The position numbers were made by a program, and so were the translations under genes. This document shows, piece by piece, positions 40,705-50,657 of a stretch of 64,000 nt of DNA. The notes under the pieces are model-generated. The model was not told the DNA's origin. It saw only the letters and a program-made list of their open reading frames with translations, and did not search any database. This stretch comes from JACVRW01 sp963821275 (GTDB lineage: Bacteria; Actinomycetota; Thermoleophilia; Solirubrobacterales; Thermoleophilaceae), in NCBI GenBank assembly GCA_963821275.1, contig CAWGDF010000001.1, positions 372,001-436,000 on the forward strand. Reading direction: 5' to 3'. Position 1 is the first letter of the stretch. The number at the start of each line of letters is the position of its first letter.

Positions 40705-42123
40705 TTATTCCCGCGCGCGCTGCTCCACGAGCTCCACCAGCCGCGCGGCCGAGGCCTCGGCGGAGTCCGACTCGGTCTCGAGCGTGAGCTCCGGGCCGAG
40801 CGGTTCCTCGTAGGGGTCGGACACGCCGGTGAAGGCGGGGATCTCGCCGGCCCGCGCGCGCGAGTAGAGGCCCTTCACATCGCGCCGCTCGCACTCCTCC
40901 ACCGAGGCGCGGACGTACACCTCGACAAAGCGCCTGCCCATCCGCGCCCTGGCCGCCTCGCGCGCCTCCCGGAAGGGCGACACGGCGGCCACGAAGGTCA
41001 CGACCCCGTTCCGCGACAGCAGGTCGGCCACAAACGCGATGCGGCGCACGTTCTCGTCGCGATCGGCCCGCGAAAAGCCCAGCCCGGCGCACAGGTTCTG
41101 GCGCACATCGTCCCCGTCCAAGACCTCCACCCGGTAACCGCGATCCCGCAGCTGTCCGGCCGCCAGCCGCCCGACCGTCGACTTCCCCGAGCCGGACAGG
41201 CCGGTGAGCCAGAGGCAGAGGCCGGCGCCGTCACGGGCGGGCGCGGCGAGGGTGCCGTCGGCCACCGGACCGAGCACGGGCTCGTGCCCATACAGCCCGA
41301 AATCGCGGAAGCGGCTGAACAGCCGGTGCTCGGGACCGTGGTAGTCCGACGATCCGGTGGCCAGCAGCCCGAGCTCCGCGCAGCGCTTGGCGAGCAGGGC
41401 GGTCTGCTCCGGGGTGTGGGCGGGGTAGAAGACCTCCACCCCGTCCAGGCCCAGCGCGCGATAGCGGTCGATCGCTGCGAGCACCTCCTCGTCGGCCTTG
41501 ACGTCCCAGAACGGGTGGGCCCAGACCGCCACTCCCGCGGCGTCGTGGATCCACGCGATCGCCTCCTCCACCGTGGGACGGGTGCGGGCCACGTAGCCGG
41601 GCCGGCCCTGGATCAGGTAGGCCGGGATGAACGAGGACACGTCGGAGTGTCCCTCCTCGGCGAGCCGCTCCGTGTTGGCCGGGTGGGCCAGGACGGCGGC
41701 CGCGAGATGGGGCCGGCCCACCGGCTTGCCGGCCTCCCGGCGGGCGTCGATCGGGGCCTGGTCGATCTGGAAGCCGAGCCCGCGCAGACGGGTCGCCATC
41801 GCCTCGGCGCGGCGCTCGCGGTCGCCCCGGGCGTCGAGCAGGCGCTCCGCCAGCAACGCGCTGCGGTGGTCGATCCCGTAGCCCAGAACGTGCAGGTCCT
41901 CATAGGCGCCGTCGACCGCCGAGATCTCCGTGGCCGGGACCACCCGCACGCCGTGCAGCGCTCCGGCCGCCAGGGCCTCGTCCACCCCGTCAACGGTGTC
42001 ATGGTCGGAGAGAGCGAGCAGCTGCACGCCGGCCTCGGCGGCGTTCTCCACAACCTTCGCGGCGGGCAGCTCGCCGTCGGAATGAAGCGAATGCGACTGG
42101 AGATCGAAGGCGGGGACGCTCAC
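40705..42123 (-). CDS. PHP-domain phosphoesterase fused to APS kinase
   Basis: 472-residue two-domain protein. Residues 1-285 are a TrpH/YciV-type PHP domain: FDLQSHSLHSDGELPAAKVV, LLALSDHDTVDGVDEA, VVPATEIS, VGRPHLAAAVL, VAVWAHPFWD and ATGSSDYHGPEH. The first His of the usual His-X-His is Gln9. Residues about 298-472 are a full adenylylsulfate kinase (CysC): Walker A GLSGSGKST, LDGDDVRQNL, GFSRADRDENVRRI and ERRDVKGLYSRARAGEIPAFTG. CysC makes PAPS from APS; TrpH-type PHP enzymes are known to cleave 3',5'-nucleoside bisphosphates such as PAP. The fusion may pair PAPS production with PAP removal; that is inference. No other sulfate genes are nearby. Confidence 0.93.
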   Translation of the reverse strand: MSVPAFDLQSHSLHSDGELPAAKVVENAAEAGVQLLALSDHDTVDGVDEALAAGALHGVRVVPATEISAVDGAYEDLHVLGYGIDHRSALLAERLLDARGDRERRAEAMATRLRGLGFQIDQAPIDARREAGKPVGRPHLAAAVLAHPANTERLAEEGHSDVSSFIPAYLIQGRPGYVARTRPTVEEAIAWIHDAAGVAVWAHPFWDVKADEEVLAAIDRYRALGLDGVEVFYPAHTPEQTALLAKRCAELGLLATGSSDYHGPEHRLFSRFRDFGLYGHEPVLGPVADGTLAAPARDGAGLCLWLTGLSGSGKSTVGRLAAGQLRDRGYRVEVLDGDDVRQNLCAGLGFSRADRDENVRRIAFVADLLSRNGVVTFVAAVSPFREAREAARARMGRRFVEVYVRASVEECERRDVKGLYSRARAGEIPAFTGVSDPYEEPLGPELTLETESDSAEASAARLVELVEQRARE

Positions 42124-42155
42124 GCGGCCGCCAGGATAAAGGGCCGGATCGCCGT

Positions 42156-43739
42156 CTACTCCACCGGGATCCCGTGCCGCATGGTGTTCTCGGTGAGCAC
42201 GCGCGGCTCGGTGAACTGCAGGACGTAGTCCGGCCCGCCGGCCTTCAAGCCGCTTCCCGAGCGGCGATTGCCCCCGAAGGGCTGGCGCCCGACCATCGCC
42301 CCGGTGATGCCCCTGTTCACGTACAGGTTGCCCACCGGGGTGCGGGCGGCCACGCGCTCGATCGTGGCCGGGCTGCGCGAGAACAGGCCGCCGGTGAGGG
42401 CGAAGGGCAGGGAGTCCACGACGTCACAGGCCTCCTCGACGTCCCTCACGCGCGTGACGGCCAGCAGCGGGCCGAAGACCTCCTCGCGCAGCACGGGTGA
42501 GCCCGCGGAGAGGTCCGTGGCCACCGTGGGCGCGCAGAACCAACCGTTGGAGGGCACGTCCGCCGCCTGGGCGGCGATGGTTCCATCGCGCTCGGCCCGC
42601 TCGGCGTAGCCCAGCACGCGCTGCTGCGCCTCCTGCTCGATCACCGGCGGCACCTCGGTGGCGAGGCTCTCCGCCTGGCCCACGCGCAAGACGCTCACCG
42701 CACCGGCCAGGCGCTCGAGCAGCGAGTCGGCCACGCCCTCGTGCACGAGCACGCGCGCCGCGGCCGAGCATTTCTGGCCCGCGTAGTTGAAGGCGGACTG
42801 CACGATCCCCGGGACGGCGTCGTCGAGGTCGGCATCGGAGTCGACGATCACACAGTTCTTGCCCCCCATCTCCGACACCACGCGCTTGACGTGCGCCTGC
42901 TCGTCGGGGGTTTCGGCCGCGGCGCGCAGGATCGCCAGCCCCACGGCCCCGGAGCCCGTGAAGGCGATCACGTGCACGCTGGGATCGCGCACGAGGGCCT
43001 CGCCCGCGTCGCCGAAACCGGGCAGCAGTGCCAGAGCGCTCGGCGGCACCCCGGCGTCGTGCAGCGCCTCCACGAGCACGCCGGCGCTGCCCGGCGACTG
43101 CTCGGCCGGCTTCAGCACCGCCGCGTTGCCGGTCGCGAGCGCGGCCGCGGTCATTCCACACGGGATGGCCAGGGGAAAGTTCCAGGGCGCGATCACGGCG
43201 ACCACCCCGCGGGGCACGTAGCGCATGGTGTTGCGCTCACCGGGAGCCTGTACCAGCGAGCGCCCACGATCGAGCTCGATCGCCTCGAGCGCGTAGTACT
43301 CGAGGAAGTCGATGGCCTCGCAGACGTCGGCGTCGGCCTCCGGCCAGGGCTTCGCGCACTCGCGGACCTGCAGCGCGGCCAGCTCGAGCCGGCGCTCCCG
43401 GAGCCGCGCCGCTGCCGCCCTCAGAACCCCGGCCCGGTCGGCGGCCGAGCGGCTGCCCCAGTCGCGAAAGCCGCGCGTGGCGGCCTCCACGGCGGCGGCC
43501 GCCTCCGCCGCGCCGGCCCGGCCGGCCCGGGCCACCAGCCGCTCGGGCGTGCCCGGATCGGTGGAGTCGATCCCCTCGGGCGCGCCGCGATCCCCATCGA
43601 CGACCACCGGCACCTCCAGCGGCAGGCGCTCGTCCAGCTCGCGCAGCGCCTGCAGGAGCGACTCGCGGGCCGGCGCGCGCCGCAGCTCGAGGATGGGCTC
43701 GTTGCTGAATCCGGCGCCGGCGTGCTCGACAACGGTCAC
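42156..43739 (-). CDS. 1-Pyrroline-5-carboxylate dehydrogenase (aldehyde dehydrogenase)
   Basis: 527 residues. It oxidises glutamate semialdehyde to glutamate with NAD+, the second step of proline use. Motifs: NFPLAIPCGMTAAALATGNAAVLKPAEQSP, FTGSGAVGLAIL, EMGGKNCVIVDSDADLD and catalytic Cys in NYAGQKCSAAARVLVHEG. The C-terminus has YVNRGITGAMVGRQPFGGNRRSGSG, typical of PutA-like P5C dehydrogenases. The GTG at 43739 overlaps the proline dehydrogenase stop by 4 bases (GTGA), so the two steps are translationally coupled. The open frame upstream of the GTG lies over the other gene and is not real. Confidence 0.93.
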   Translation of the reverse strand: MTVVEHAGAGFSNEPILELRRAPARESLLQALRELDERLPLEVPVVVDGDRGAPEGIDSTDPGTPERLVARAGRAGAAEAAAAVEAATRGFRDWGSRSAADRAGVLRAAAARLRERRLELAALQVRECAKPWPEADADVCEAIDFLEYYALEAIELDRGRSLVQAPGERNTMRYVPRGVVAVIAPWNFPLAIPCGMTAAALATGNAAVLKPAEQSPGSAGVLVEALHDAGVPPSALALLPGFGDAGEALVRDPSVHVIAFTGSGAVGLAILRAAAETPDEQAHVKRVVSEMGGKNCVIVDSDADLDDAVPGIVQSAFNYAGQKCSAAARVLVHEGVADSLLERLAGAVSVLRVGQAESLATEVPPVIEQEAQQRVLGYAERAERDGTIAAQAADVPSNGWFCAPTVATDLSAGSPVLREEVFGPLLAVTRVRDVEEACDVVDSLPFALTGGLFSRSPATIERVAARTPVGNLYVNRGITGAMVGRQPFGGNRRSGSGLKAGGPDYVLQFTEPRVLTENTMRHGIPVE

Positions 43740-45061
43740 GGTGCCGCCAGCAGCTCCTCGATCGGCACGCCGCGCTGCTGGTCGCCGAGAAACGACTCGT
43801 TGGCGGTGTTCTCGAGCAGGCGCCGGACGAGGTAGGCCATGCCGGCCACCAGATCGCCCACCGGGCAGTAGACGCGCACGCGCATGCCGTTCTGGGCAAG
43901 CGCGGCGGCCAGGTCGTCGCCCAGCCCGCGCAGCACCTGCAGCTCGAGGTCGCGGTCCTCGCGCCCCAGGTCGCGGTTGCAGGCCACGGCATGGGCCACC
44001 GAGCGAAGGTTGTGCGAGGCGATCGCGGGCCGCACGTGCGGCCAGCCCTCCAGCAGCTTGCGGGTGAGCTCCTCGAAGTTTCGGTCCGAATCGCGCTTGT
44101 CCTCGAAGACCGGCGGCGCCCAGCCGTGCTGACGGGCCTCCACGACCTCCTGGTCCCAGTAGGCCCCCTTGACGAGCCGTACAAGCAGCGGCGTGGTTCG
44201 GCCGGCACGGCGCGCCCACTCGATCACCCGCTCCAGCAGCTCGGGCGACTCGCGCAGATACGCCTGCATCACAACTCCGGCCGACGGGCCGGCGTGGAAC
44301 TCGGGCTCGTCGAGCAGCTCGGTCACGAGCTCCGTGGTGGCCTCCAGGGTGTCCACCGACTCCATGTCGATGTGCAGGTGCGCGCCCAGCTCCTTGGCCC
44401 GTACGAGCAGTGGGCGCATCCTCCGGGCGGCGTCGTCGCGTCCGACCTCAGGGGCCTCCGGCCGCAACAGCGGGCTGAGCGCCGAGACTTTCACCGAGAG
44501 GTTCACTCGCGGGAGCGGCCCGAGCGAGTCGGCCTCCAGCACCGGCCGCTCGGGCCAGCTGGGCGCCGCCTCGGCCAGGGTGTCGAGCGCTTCGCGGCAA
44601 CGGCCGGCATAGCGGTCGGCCTCCGGCTGGGTCACGGTGGCCTCGCCCAGGAGGTCGAGGGACACCGCCGCGCCGCCGTCCCACAGCTCGCGGATCGTGC
44701 GCAGGGCGTCGCGCGGCGACTCGCCCACGATGAAGCGGTGGGCCATGTGCCGCACCCCCGCGGCCGCGGCCGCCCCGAGGGCCGTCCGGCCGGCCTTGGT
44801 GGACGACATCTTCATCGCCGCCTCGATCGGCGGTGGACGCTCGTCCACCTCGTGGAGGTAGCCGCTCAGGTGGCGGGCCAGGTCGTCCAGCGAACGGCAG
44901 GCGGGAGTCACGTCGACGAAGCGGAAAAGCGCCGCCTTCAGCTCGGCGTCCTGGGCCGCGAACTCCATGGCCTTCTGGTCGAGCGCGCGCAACGGATGCC
45001 GGCTGGGTCCGGGGAAGGCGGAGTGGATCGAGCGCCCCACCCGCTGCACCTCGACCTCCAT
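43736..45061 (-). CDS. Proline dehydrogenase
   Basis: 441-residue FAD enzyme that oxidises proline to P5C at the membrane. Family parts: VNLSVKVSALSPLLRP, HLHIDMESVDTLEATTEL, LVRLVKGAYWDQEVVEARQHGW, PAIASHNLRSVAHAVA and YCPVGDLVAGMAYLVRRLLENTANESF. The monofunctional length matches the PutA PRODH domain with an N-terminal helical part (residues about 1-110). The ATG is at 45061. It is divergent from the phosphatase-like gene at 45097, with 35 bases between the starts. Confidence 0.93.
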   Translation of the reverse strand: MEVEVQRVGRSIHSAFPGPSRHPLRALDQKAMEFAAQDAELKAALFRFVDVTPACRSLDDLARHLSGYLHEVDERPPPIEAAMKMSSTKAGRTALGAAAAAGVRHMAHRFIVGESPRDALRTIRELWDGGAAVSLDLLGEATVTQPEADRYAGRCREALDTLAEAAPSWPERPVLEADSLGPLPRVNLSVKVSALSPLLRPEAPEVGRDDAARRMRPLLVRAKELGAHLHIDMESVDTLEATTELVTELLDEPEFHAGPSAGVVMQAYLRESPELLERVIEWARRAGRTTPLLVRLVKGAYWDQEVVEARQHGWAPPVFEDKRDSDRNFEELTRKLLEGWPHVRPAIASHNLRSVAHAVACNRDLGREDRDLELQVLRGLGDDLAAALAQNGMRVRVYCPVGDLVAGMAYLVRRLLENTANESFLGDQQRGVPIEELLAAP

Positions 45062-45096
45062 CGCTCAACCGTACCGCGGGCATTAGGCTGGCGGAG

Positions 45097-46744
45097 ATGC
45101 GGAAGCTGGTGCTGGGGCCGATGCTGCGCTACGTGGGGGAGCGCGAGGCGGTGATCTGGGTCGAGACCGACGCTGCCTGCGAGGTCGAGATCCTGGGTAC
45201 GCGCGAGCCGACCTTCTGCATCTCCGGCCACCACTACGCGCTCGTCTGCATCGGCGACCTCGAGGCTGGAGAGTGGCACGAGTACGAAGTGCTGCTCGAC
45301 GGGGAGCGGGTCTGGCCCGAGCCGAACTCACCCTTCCCGCCCAGCGCCTTTCGCACCTACCCGAAGGAGGGTGAGCTTCAGCTGGTGTTCGGGTCCTGCC
45401 GGGTCGCGGCGCCTCACCAGCCGCCCTTCTCGCTCACCAAGGACGACCACGAGCGTGGCCGCGAGGTGGACGCGCTGCACACGATGGCCCGGCAGATGAC
45501 CCGCGACGACCGCGAGAGCTGGCCCGACGTGCTGCTGATGATCGGCGACCAGGTCTACGCCGACGAGGTCCCGCCCGCCACCCGCGCCTTCATCGAGACA
45601 CGCCGCGATCCGGCCGACCCGCCTGGCGAGCGGGTGCTCGACTTCGACGAGTACGCGCAGCTCTACCGCGAGAGCTGGACCGAGCCCGCGATCCGCTGGC
45701 TGTTCTCGACCGTGTCCACCGCGATGATCTTCGACGACCACGACGTGCACGACGACTGGAACATCTCCGCCTCCTGGCTCGAGGAGATGCATGCCACCGA
45801 CTGGTGGGAGGAGCACATCGTCGGGGCGCTGATGTCCTACTGGGTCTACCAGCACCTCGGCAACCTCGCCCCCGCGGCCCACGAGGAGGACAAGCTGCTG
45901 GAGCGCGTGAAGGCGGTCGACGACGGCGAGGAGATCCTGCGCGAGCTCGCCGTCAAGTGGGACCGCGACATCAGCGGCACGCGCTGGAGCTACTGCCGCG
46001 ACCTGGGCGACACACGCCTGATCGTGATCGACTCCCGCGCCGGCAGGGTGCTCGAGGAGGGCCGCCGCTCGATGGTCGACGACGACGAGTGGGCCTGGAT
46101 CGAGGAGCACGCCCAGGGCGACTTCGATCATCTGCTGATAGCCACGTCGCTGCCCTGGCTCCTGGGGCCGCGGGATGCACTACGCCGAGGCCTGGTCGGA
46201 GGCCGTCGTCGGTGGCGCCTGGGGAAAGCTCTGGGAGCGGCTGGGCGAGAAGGCACGGCGGACGGTGGACCTCGAGCACTGGGCGGCCTTCCAGCGCTCC
46301 TTCGCGAAGCTGCGGGAGCTGCAGCGCTCGGTGGCCGCCGGCGAGCGGGGCCGGCCGCCTGCGTCGATCGTCACGCTCTCCGGGGACGTCCATCACGCCT
46401 ACCTGTTCGAAGTGGCCTTCAGGCCCGAGGCCGGCGTGAAGAGCGCGATCTGGCAGGCGGTCTGCTCGCCCTACCGCAATCCGCTCGACGGCAAGGAGCG
46501 GCTCGTGATCAGGGCCGGGATGTCGCGTCCCTTCGGCGCCGTGGCGAAGGCCGTCGCCGCCCGCGCGGGCGTGGAGGACGCGGGCATCCGCTGGCGGCTG
46601 ACCGACGGCGGGCCGTGGTTCGACAACCAGGTGGCCACCCTTCTGATCGACGGCCGCGAGATGAGGATGCGGCTGGACAAGGCGGTGCCGGTGGACGAGC
46701 ACGAGGCCCGCCTGGACCGCGTGCTGGACCGCCGCCTGGCCTGA
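45097..46744 (+). pseudogene. PhoD-like alkaline phosphatase, frameshifted
   Basis: From ATG 45097 the frame gives MRKLVLGPMLRYVGEREAVIWVETDA, then the metallophosphatase core: VFGSCR, DVLLMIGDQVYADEV, STAMIFDDHDVHDDWN. At about 46165-46174 it breaks after LLIATSLPWLLGPR, and the protein continues in the next frame from MHYAEAWSEAVVGG to SIVTLSGDVHHAYLFEVAF (the last metal motif) and stops at 46744. Removing one G from the GGG or GGGG runs there restores LLGPRMHYAEAW. It is either a recent one-base insertion or a sequencing error. The intact form would be a PhoD-like phosphodiesterase of about 549 residues without a signal peptide. Confidence 0.85.
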
Positions 46745-46775
46745 CCGGGGTGGCCGGTACCCTGGCCGCCGCGCC

Positions 46776-48377
<1,602 letters not shown>

Positions 48378-48384
48378 AGGGGCG

Positions 48385-48440
48385 ACCCACCACCACAGGG
48401 GTGCCTCCGACAACTGAACGGGGGCACCCACCACCACAGG
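48385..48440 (+). repeat. 15-bp direct repeat pair in the leader of the RTX gene
   Basis: ACCCACCACCACAGG occurs at 48385-48399 and 48426-48440. Between the copies are short inverted arms GGGTGCC (48399-48405) and GGCACCC (48423-48429). The second copy runs into the AGGAGG ribosome site of the RTX-like gene, so pairing here could control its translation. Confidence 0.6.
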
Positions 48441-48450
48441 AGGATGCCCC

Positions 48451-49449
48451 TTGAAGCAGCGTAGCAACAGCTTCCTGCTCACCTTGGCTGCAGTCGCGGC
48501 CGCCTCGCTCGCGACGGCGGCTCTTGCCACCGCCGCGACGATCATCGGAACCGGCGGCCCCAACAATCTCACCGGGACCGACCAGCGCGACCTGATTCTC
48601 GCCCGCGGCGGGAACGACACGGTGAACGCGCTCGCGCGCGGCGACCGCGTGCTGGCCGGCCAGGGTGACGACACCGTCAACGGCAACGCCGGCCGCGACC
48701 GGCTGGTCGGCGGTGACGGCAACGACACCGTCGACGGCGGCGCCGGCCACGACCTCGCCCGCGGCGGCCAGGGCGACGACACCGTCCGGGGCGGCGGCGG
48801 CTTTCCGGGCCGGCGTGGCGACCGGCTGTTCGGCAACAAGGGCAACGACGCCGTCGCCGGTGGCCCCGGCCACGACCTGATCCGCGGCAACGCCGGAGCC
48901 GATCAGATCAACGGCGGCATCGGCTGCGACCGCATCTTCGCGGGACCGGACAACGACACGATCGCCGGCGGGCCCGGCTCCAACCTCAGGCGCTTCCGCT
49001 GTGAGCGGCTGCACGGAGGTCTCGGGGCCGACACCTCCACCGGCGGCGCCGGACGCGACTTCATGTCCGGCGGCCGGGACAACGACGTCCAGAGCGGCGG
49101 CGGCGGCTCGGACAAGCTCTTCGCCAACCAGGGTCAGGACAAGTCCCACGGCGGTGACGGACGCGACATCCTCTGGGCGCTCTCGCGCAAGGACGTGACC
49201 GCCATCGGCGACACCGCGGGCGACGAGCTCTGGGGTGACGCGGACCGCGACCGCTTCCGCGTGCGGGACGGCGAGCGGGATCTCGTGCATTGCGGCGAGG
49301 GCCGCGACCACGTGCTCGCGGACCAGTTCGACCAGGTCGACTCCGACTGCGAGCTGGTGCTGCGCCGCGACATCACCTCGCTCGACCAGGTCGAGGACGC
49401 CCCGGAGAACGAGACCGAGGACCCGGCCGAGGACGAGGACGAGGGCTGA
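48451..49449 (+). CDS. Secreted RTX-type calcium-binding repeat protein
   Basis: 332 residues. The TTG at 48451 follows AGGAGG by 7 bases and starts a signal peptide (MKQRSNSFLLTLAAVAAASLATAALATAA). An ATG at 48443 is in another frame and is not used. Residues about 30-290 hold at least eight nonapeptide-type repeats (GGNDTVNAL, GQGDDTVNG, GGDGNDTVDGG, GGAGHDLARGG and so on), which form a calcium-bound parallel beta roll. The C-terminus is acidic (NETEDPAEDEDEG). Two or three Cys interrupt the repeats. No type I secretion genes are nearby; the signal peptide suggests Sec export. The 35-bp hairpin repeat overlaps its stop. Confidence 0.88.
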   Translation: MKQRSNSFLLTLAAVAAASLATAALATAATIIGTGGPNNLTGTDQRDLILARGGNDTVNALARGDRVLAGQGDDTVNGNAGRDRLVGGDGNDTVDGGAGHDLARGGQGDDTVRGGGGFPGRRGDRLFGNKGNDAVAGGPGHDLIRGNAGADQINGGIGCDRIFAGPDNDTIAGGPGSNLRRFRCERLHGGLGADTSTGGAGRDFMSGGRDNDVQSGGGGSDKLFANQGQDKSHGGDGRDILWALSRKDVTAIGDTAGDELWGDADRDRFRVRDGERDLVHCGEGRDHVLADQFDQVDSDCELVLRRDITSLDQVEDAPENETEDPAEDEDEG

Positions 49450-49483
49450 GCCGCAAGCAGCCGGCTCGGCCGGCTGCGCGCGG
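49449..49483. repeat. 35-bp hairpin repeat, copy 2
   Basis: Identical over 35 bases to 28305-28339. It begins on the last base of the RTX gene stop codon and has the same perfect 9-bp arms GCAGCCGGC/GCCGGCTGC around TCG. A separate, stronger terminator follows at 49513, so a terminator role for this copy would be redundant. Confidence 0.8.
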
Positions 49484-49512
49484 TTCCGATAGCCGAAGTC
49501 GGGCGGAGCTGC

Positions 49513-49543
49513 GAGGGCCCGGCATCGCCGGGCCCTCGTCTTT
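49513..49543 (+). terminator. Rho-independent terminator between the RTX gene and rpe
   Basis: Perfect 11-bp stem GAGGGCCCGGC (49513-49523) and GCCGGGCCCTC (49527-49537) with loop ATC, followed by GTCTTT. It lies 64 bases after the RTX stop and 20 bases before the rpe GTG. Confidence 0.85.
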
Positions 49544-49562
49544 GCGCTAGCGTCGCGCCGCG

Positions 49563-50243
49563 GTGCCGGTGCCCCTCCTCCACGACGTCCGGGTCGCGCC
49601 CTCGATCCTGTCGGCCGACTTCGCCCGCCTCGGCGCACAGGTCGAGCAGGTGATGGAGGCCGGCGCGCGCGTGATCCACGTGGACGTGATGGACGGCCAC
49701 TTCGTGCCCCCCATCTCAATCGGCACGCTGATCGTGGAGGCCCTCCGCGACCTCGTCCACGAGCGCGAAGGCGTGCTCGACGTGCACCTGATGGTCGAGC
49801 GTCCCGAGCGCCGCGTGGAGGAGTTCGCCGCGGCCGGCGCCGACTCGATCGCCGTGCACTGGGAGGCCACCCCGCACGTGCACTATGCCCTCCAGGCCGT
49901 GAACCGGGCGGGCTGCCAGGCCGGCCTCGCCCTCAATCCCGCCACGCCCCCGGAGGTGGTGTCGGGCCTACTCGACGAGCTCGACCACGTGCTCTGCATG
50001 ACCGTCAACCCCGGCTGGGGCGGCCAGCCCTACATCGAGAGCTCGACGGCCAAGGTCGCTCGCCTGCGCGAGCTGCTCGGCCCGGGAGTGCCGATCGAGG
50101 TGGACGGAGGGATCGACGCCGAGACCGCCGCGATCACCGCCGGCGCCGGGGCCACGCTGTTCGTGGCCGGCTCGTCGGTGTTCGGCCCCGGCGACCCGGC
50201 GGCGGCCTACGCCCAGGTGGCTGCCGCCGCGGGCGGGATCTAA
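49563..50243 (+). CDS. rpe: Ribulose-phosphate 3-epimerase
   Basis: 226-residue TIM-barrel enzyme that interconverts ribulose 5-phosphate and xylulose 5-phosphate in the pentose phosphate and Calvin pathways. Signatures: VAPSILSADFARLGAQV, VIHVDVMDGHFVPPISIG with catalytic Asp and metal His, LDVHLMVERPE, MTVNPGWGGQPYIESS and IEVDGGIDAETA ending FVAGSSVFG. It starts at GTG 49563, right after the terminator. Confidence 0.97.
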   Translation: MPVPLLHDVRVAPSILSADFARLGAQVEQVMEAGARVIHVDVMDGHFVPPISIGTLIVEALRDLVHEREGVLDVHLMVERPERRVEEFAAAGADSIAVHWEATPHVHYALQAVNRAGCQAGLALNPATPPEVVSGLLDELDHVLCMTVNPGWGGQPYIESSTAKVARLRELLGPGVPIEVDGGIDAETAAITAGAGATLFVAGSSVFGPGDPAAAYAQVAAAAGGI

Positions 50244-50657
50244 CTAGGGCCTTCTCCCCTCGAGCAGCGGCGCGGTGCCCACCAGGCGGCAGCGCGACAC
50301 GCTGTCGAGGGCCTCGGGCGGCAGCGGCACGTGGGTGTGCGGCTTCACGGTGCCCGCGTCGGTGTCCAGGAACGGCCAGGCCTGGGGCACGCTGAAGGTC
50401 ACCGCGCCGTTGCGGTCCACGCACTCGAGGGTCACCTGCCTGGCCCCCTCCGCGGTTGCGGGCTTGTTGAGGTCGGCGTTCGCGAGGTAGACCGTGAGCT
50501 CGCCGGGCGCTCCTTCGAGCCGCAGCCCGGGCGGGGGCCGCTCGCGGTCCGCTCCTCCGTCGCGCGAGACCAGCAGGACGACCACCGGCACGAAGATCGC
50601 GATCAGGACCACGAGCGCCACGAGCGGCGTGCGTGACGCCGCTTGCATCGTGTCCAT
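50244..50657 (-). CDS. Single-pass membrane protein of unknown function
   Basis: 137 residues. One N-terminal membrane anchor (TPLVALVVLIAIFVPVVVLLVS, residues about 10-31) is followed by an extracytoplasmic domain. It contains APGELTVYLANADLNKPATA, RQVTLECVDRNGAVTFSVPQ and ALDSVSRCRLVGTAPLLEGRRP, and two Cys that could pair. I do not recognise the family. Starts at ATG 50657 or 50648, both of which overlap the start of the divergent trpB2 frame at 50643. Confidence 0.65.
   Translation of the reverse strand: MDTMQAASRTPLVALVVLIAIFVPVVVLLVSRDGGADRERPPPGLRLEGAPGELTVYLANADLNKPATAEGARQVTLECVDRNGAVTFSVPQAWPFLDTDAGTVKPHTHVPLPPEALDSVSRCRLVGTAPLLEGRRP

Noticed and set aside
42156..44219. One large minus-strand frame read as a fused PutA
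   Set aside because: The part upstream of the GTG at 43739 is in a different frame from proline dehydrogenase and is not protein-like; these are two overlapping genes.
48601..49100. Repetitive sequence considered as a CRISPR or tandem DNA repeat
   Set aside because: The periodicity is in codons for nonapeptide calcium-binding repeats, with no conserved spacer layout. No CRISPR array was seen anywhere in the window.
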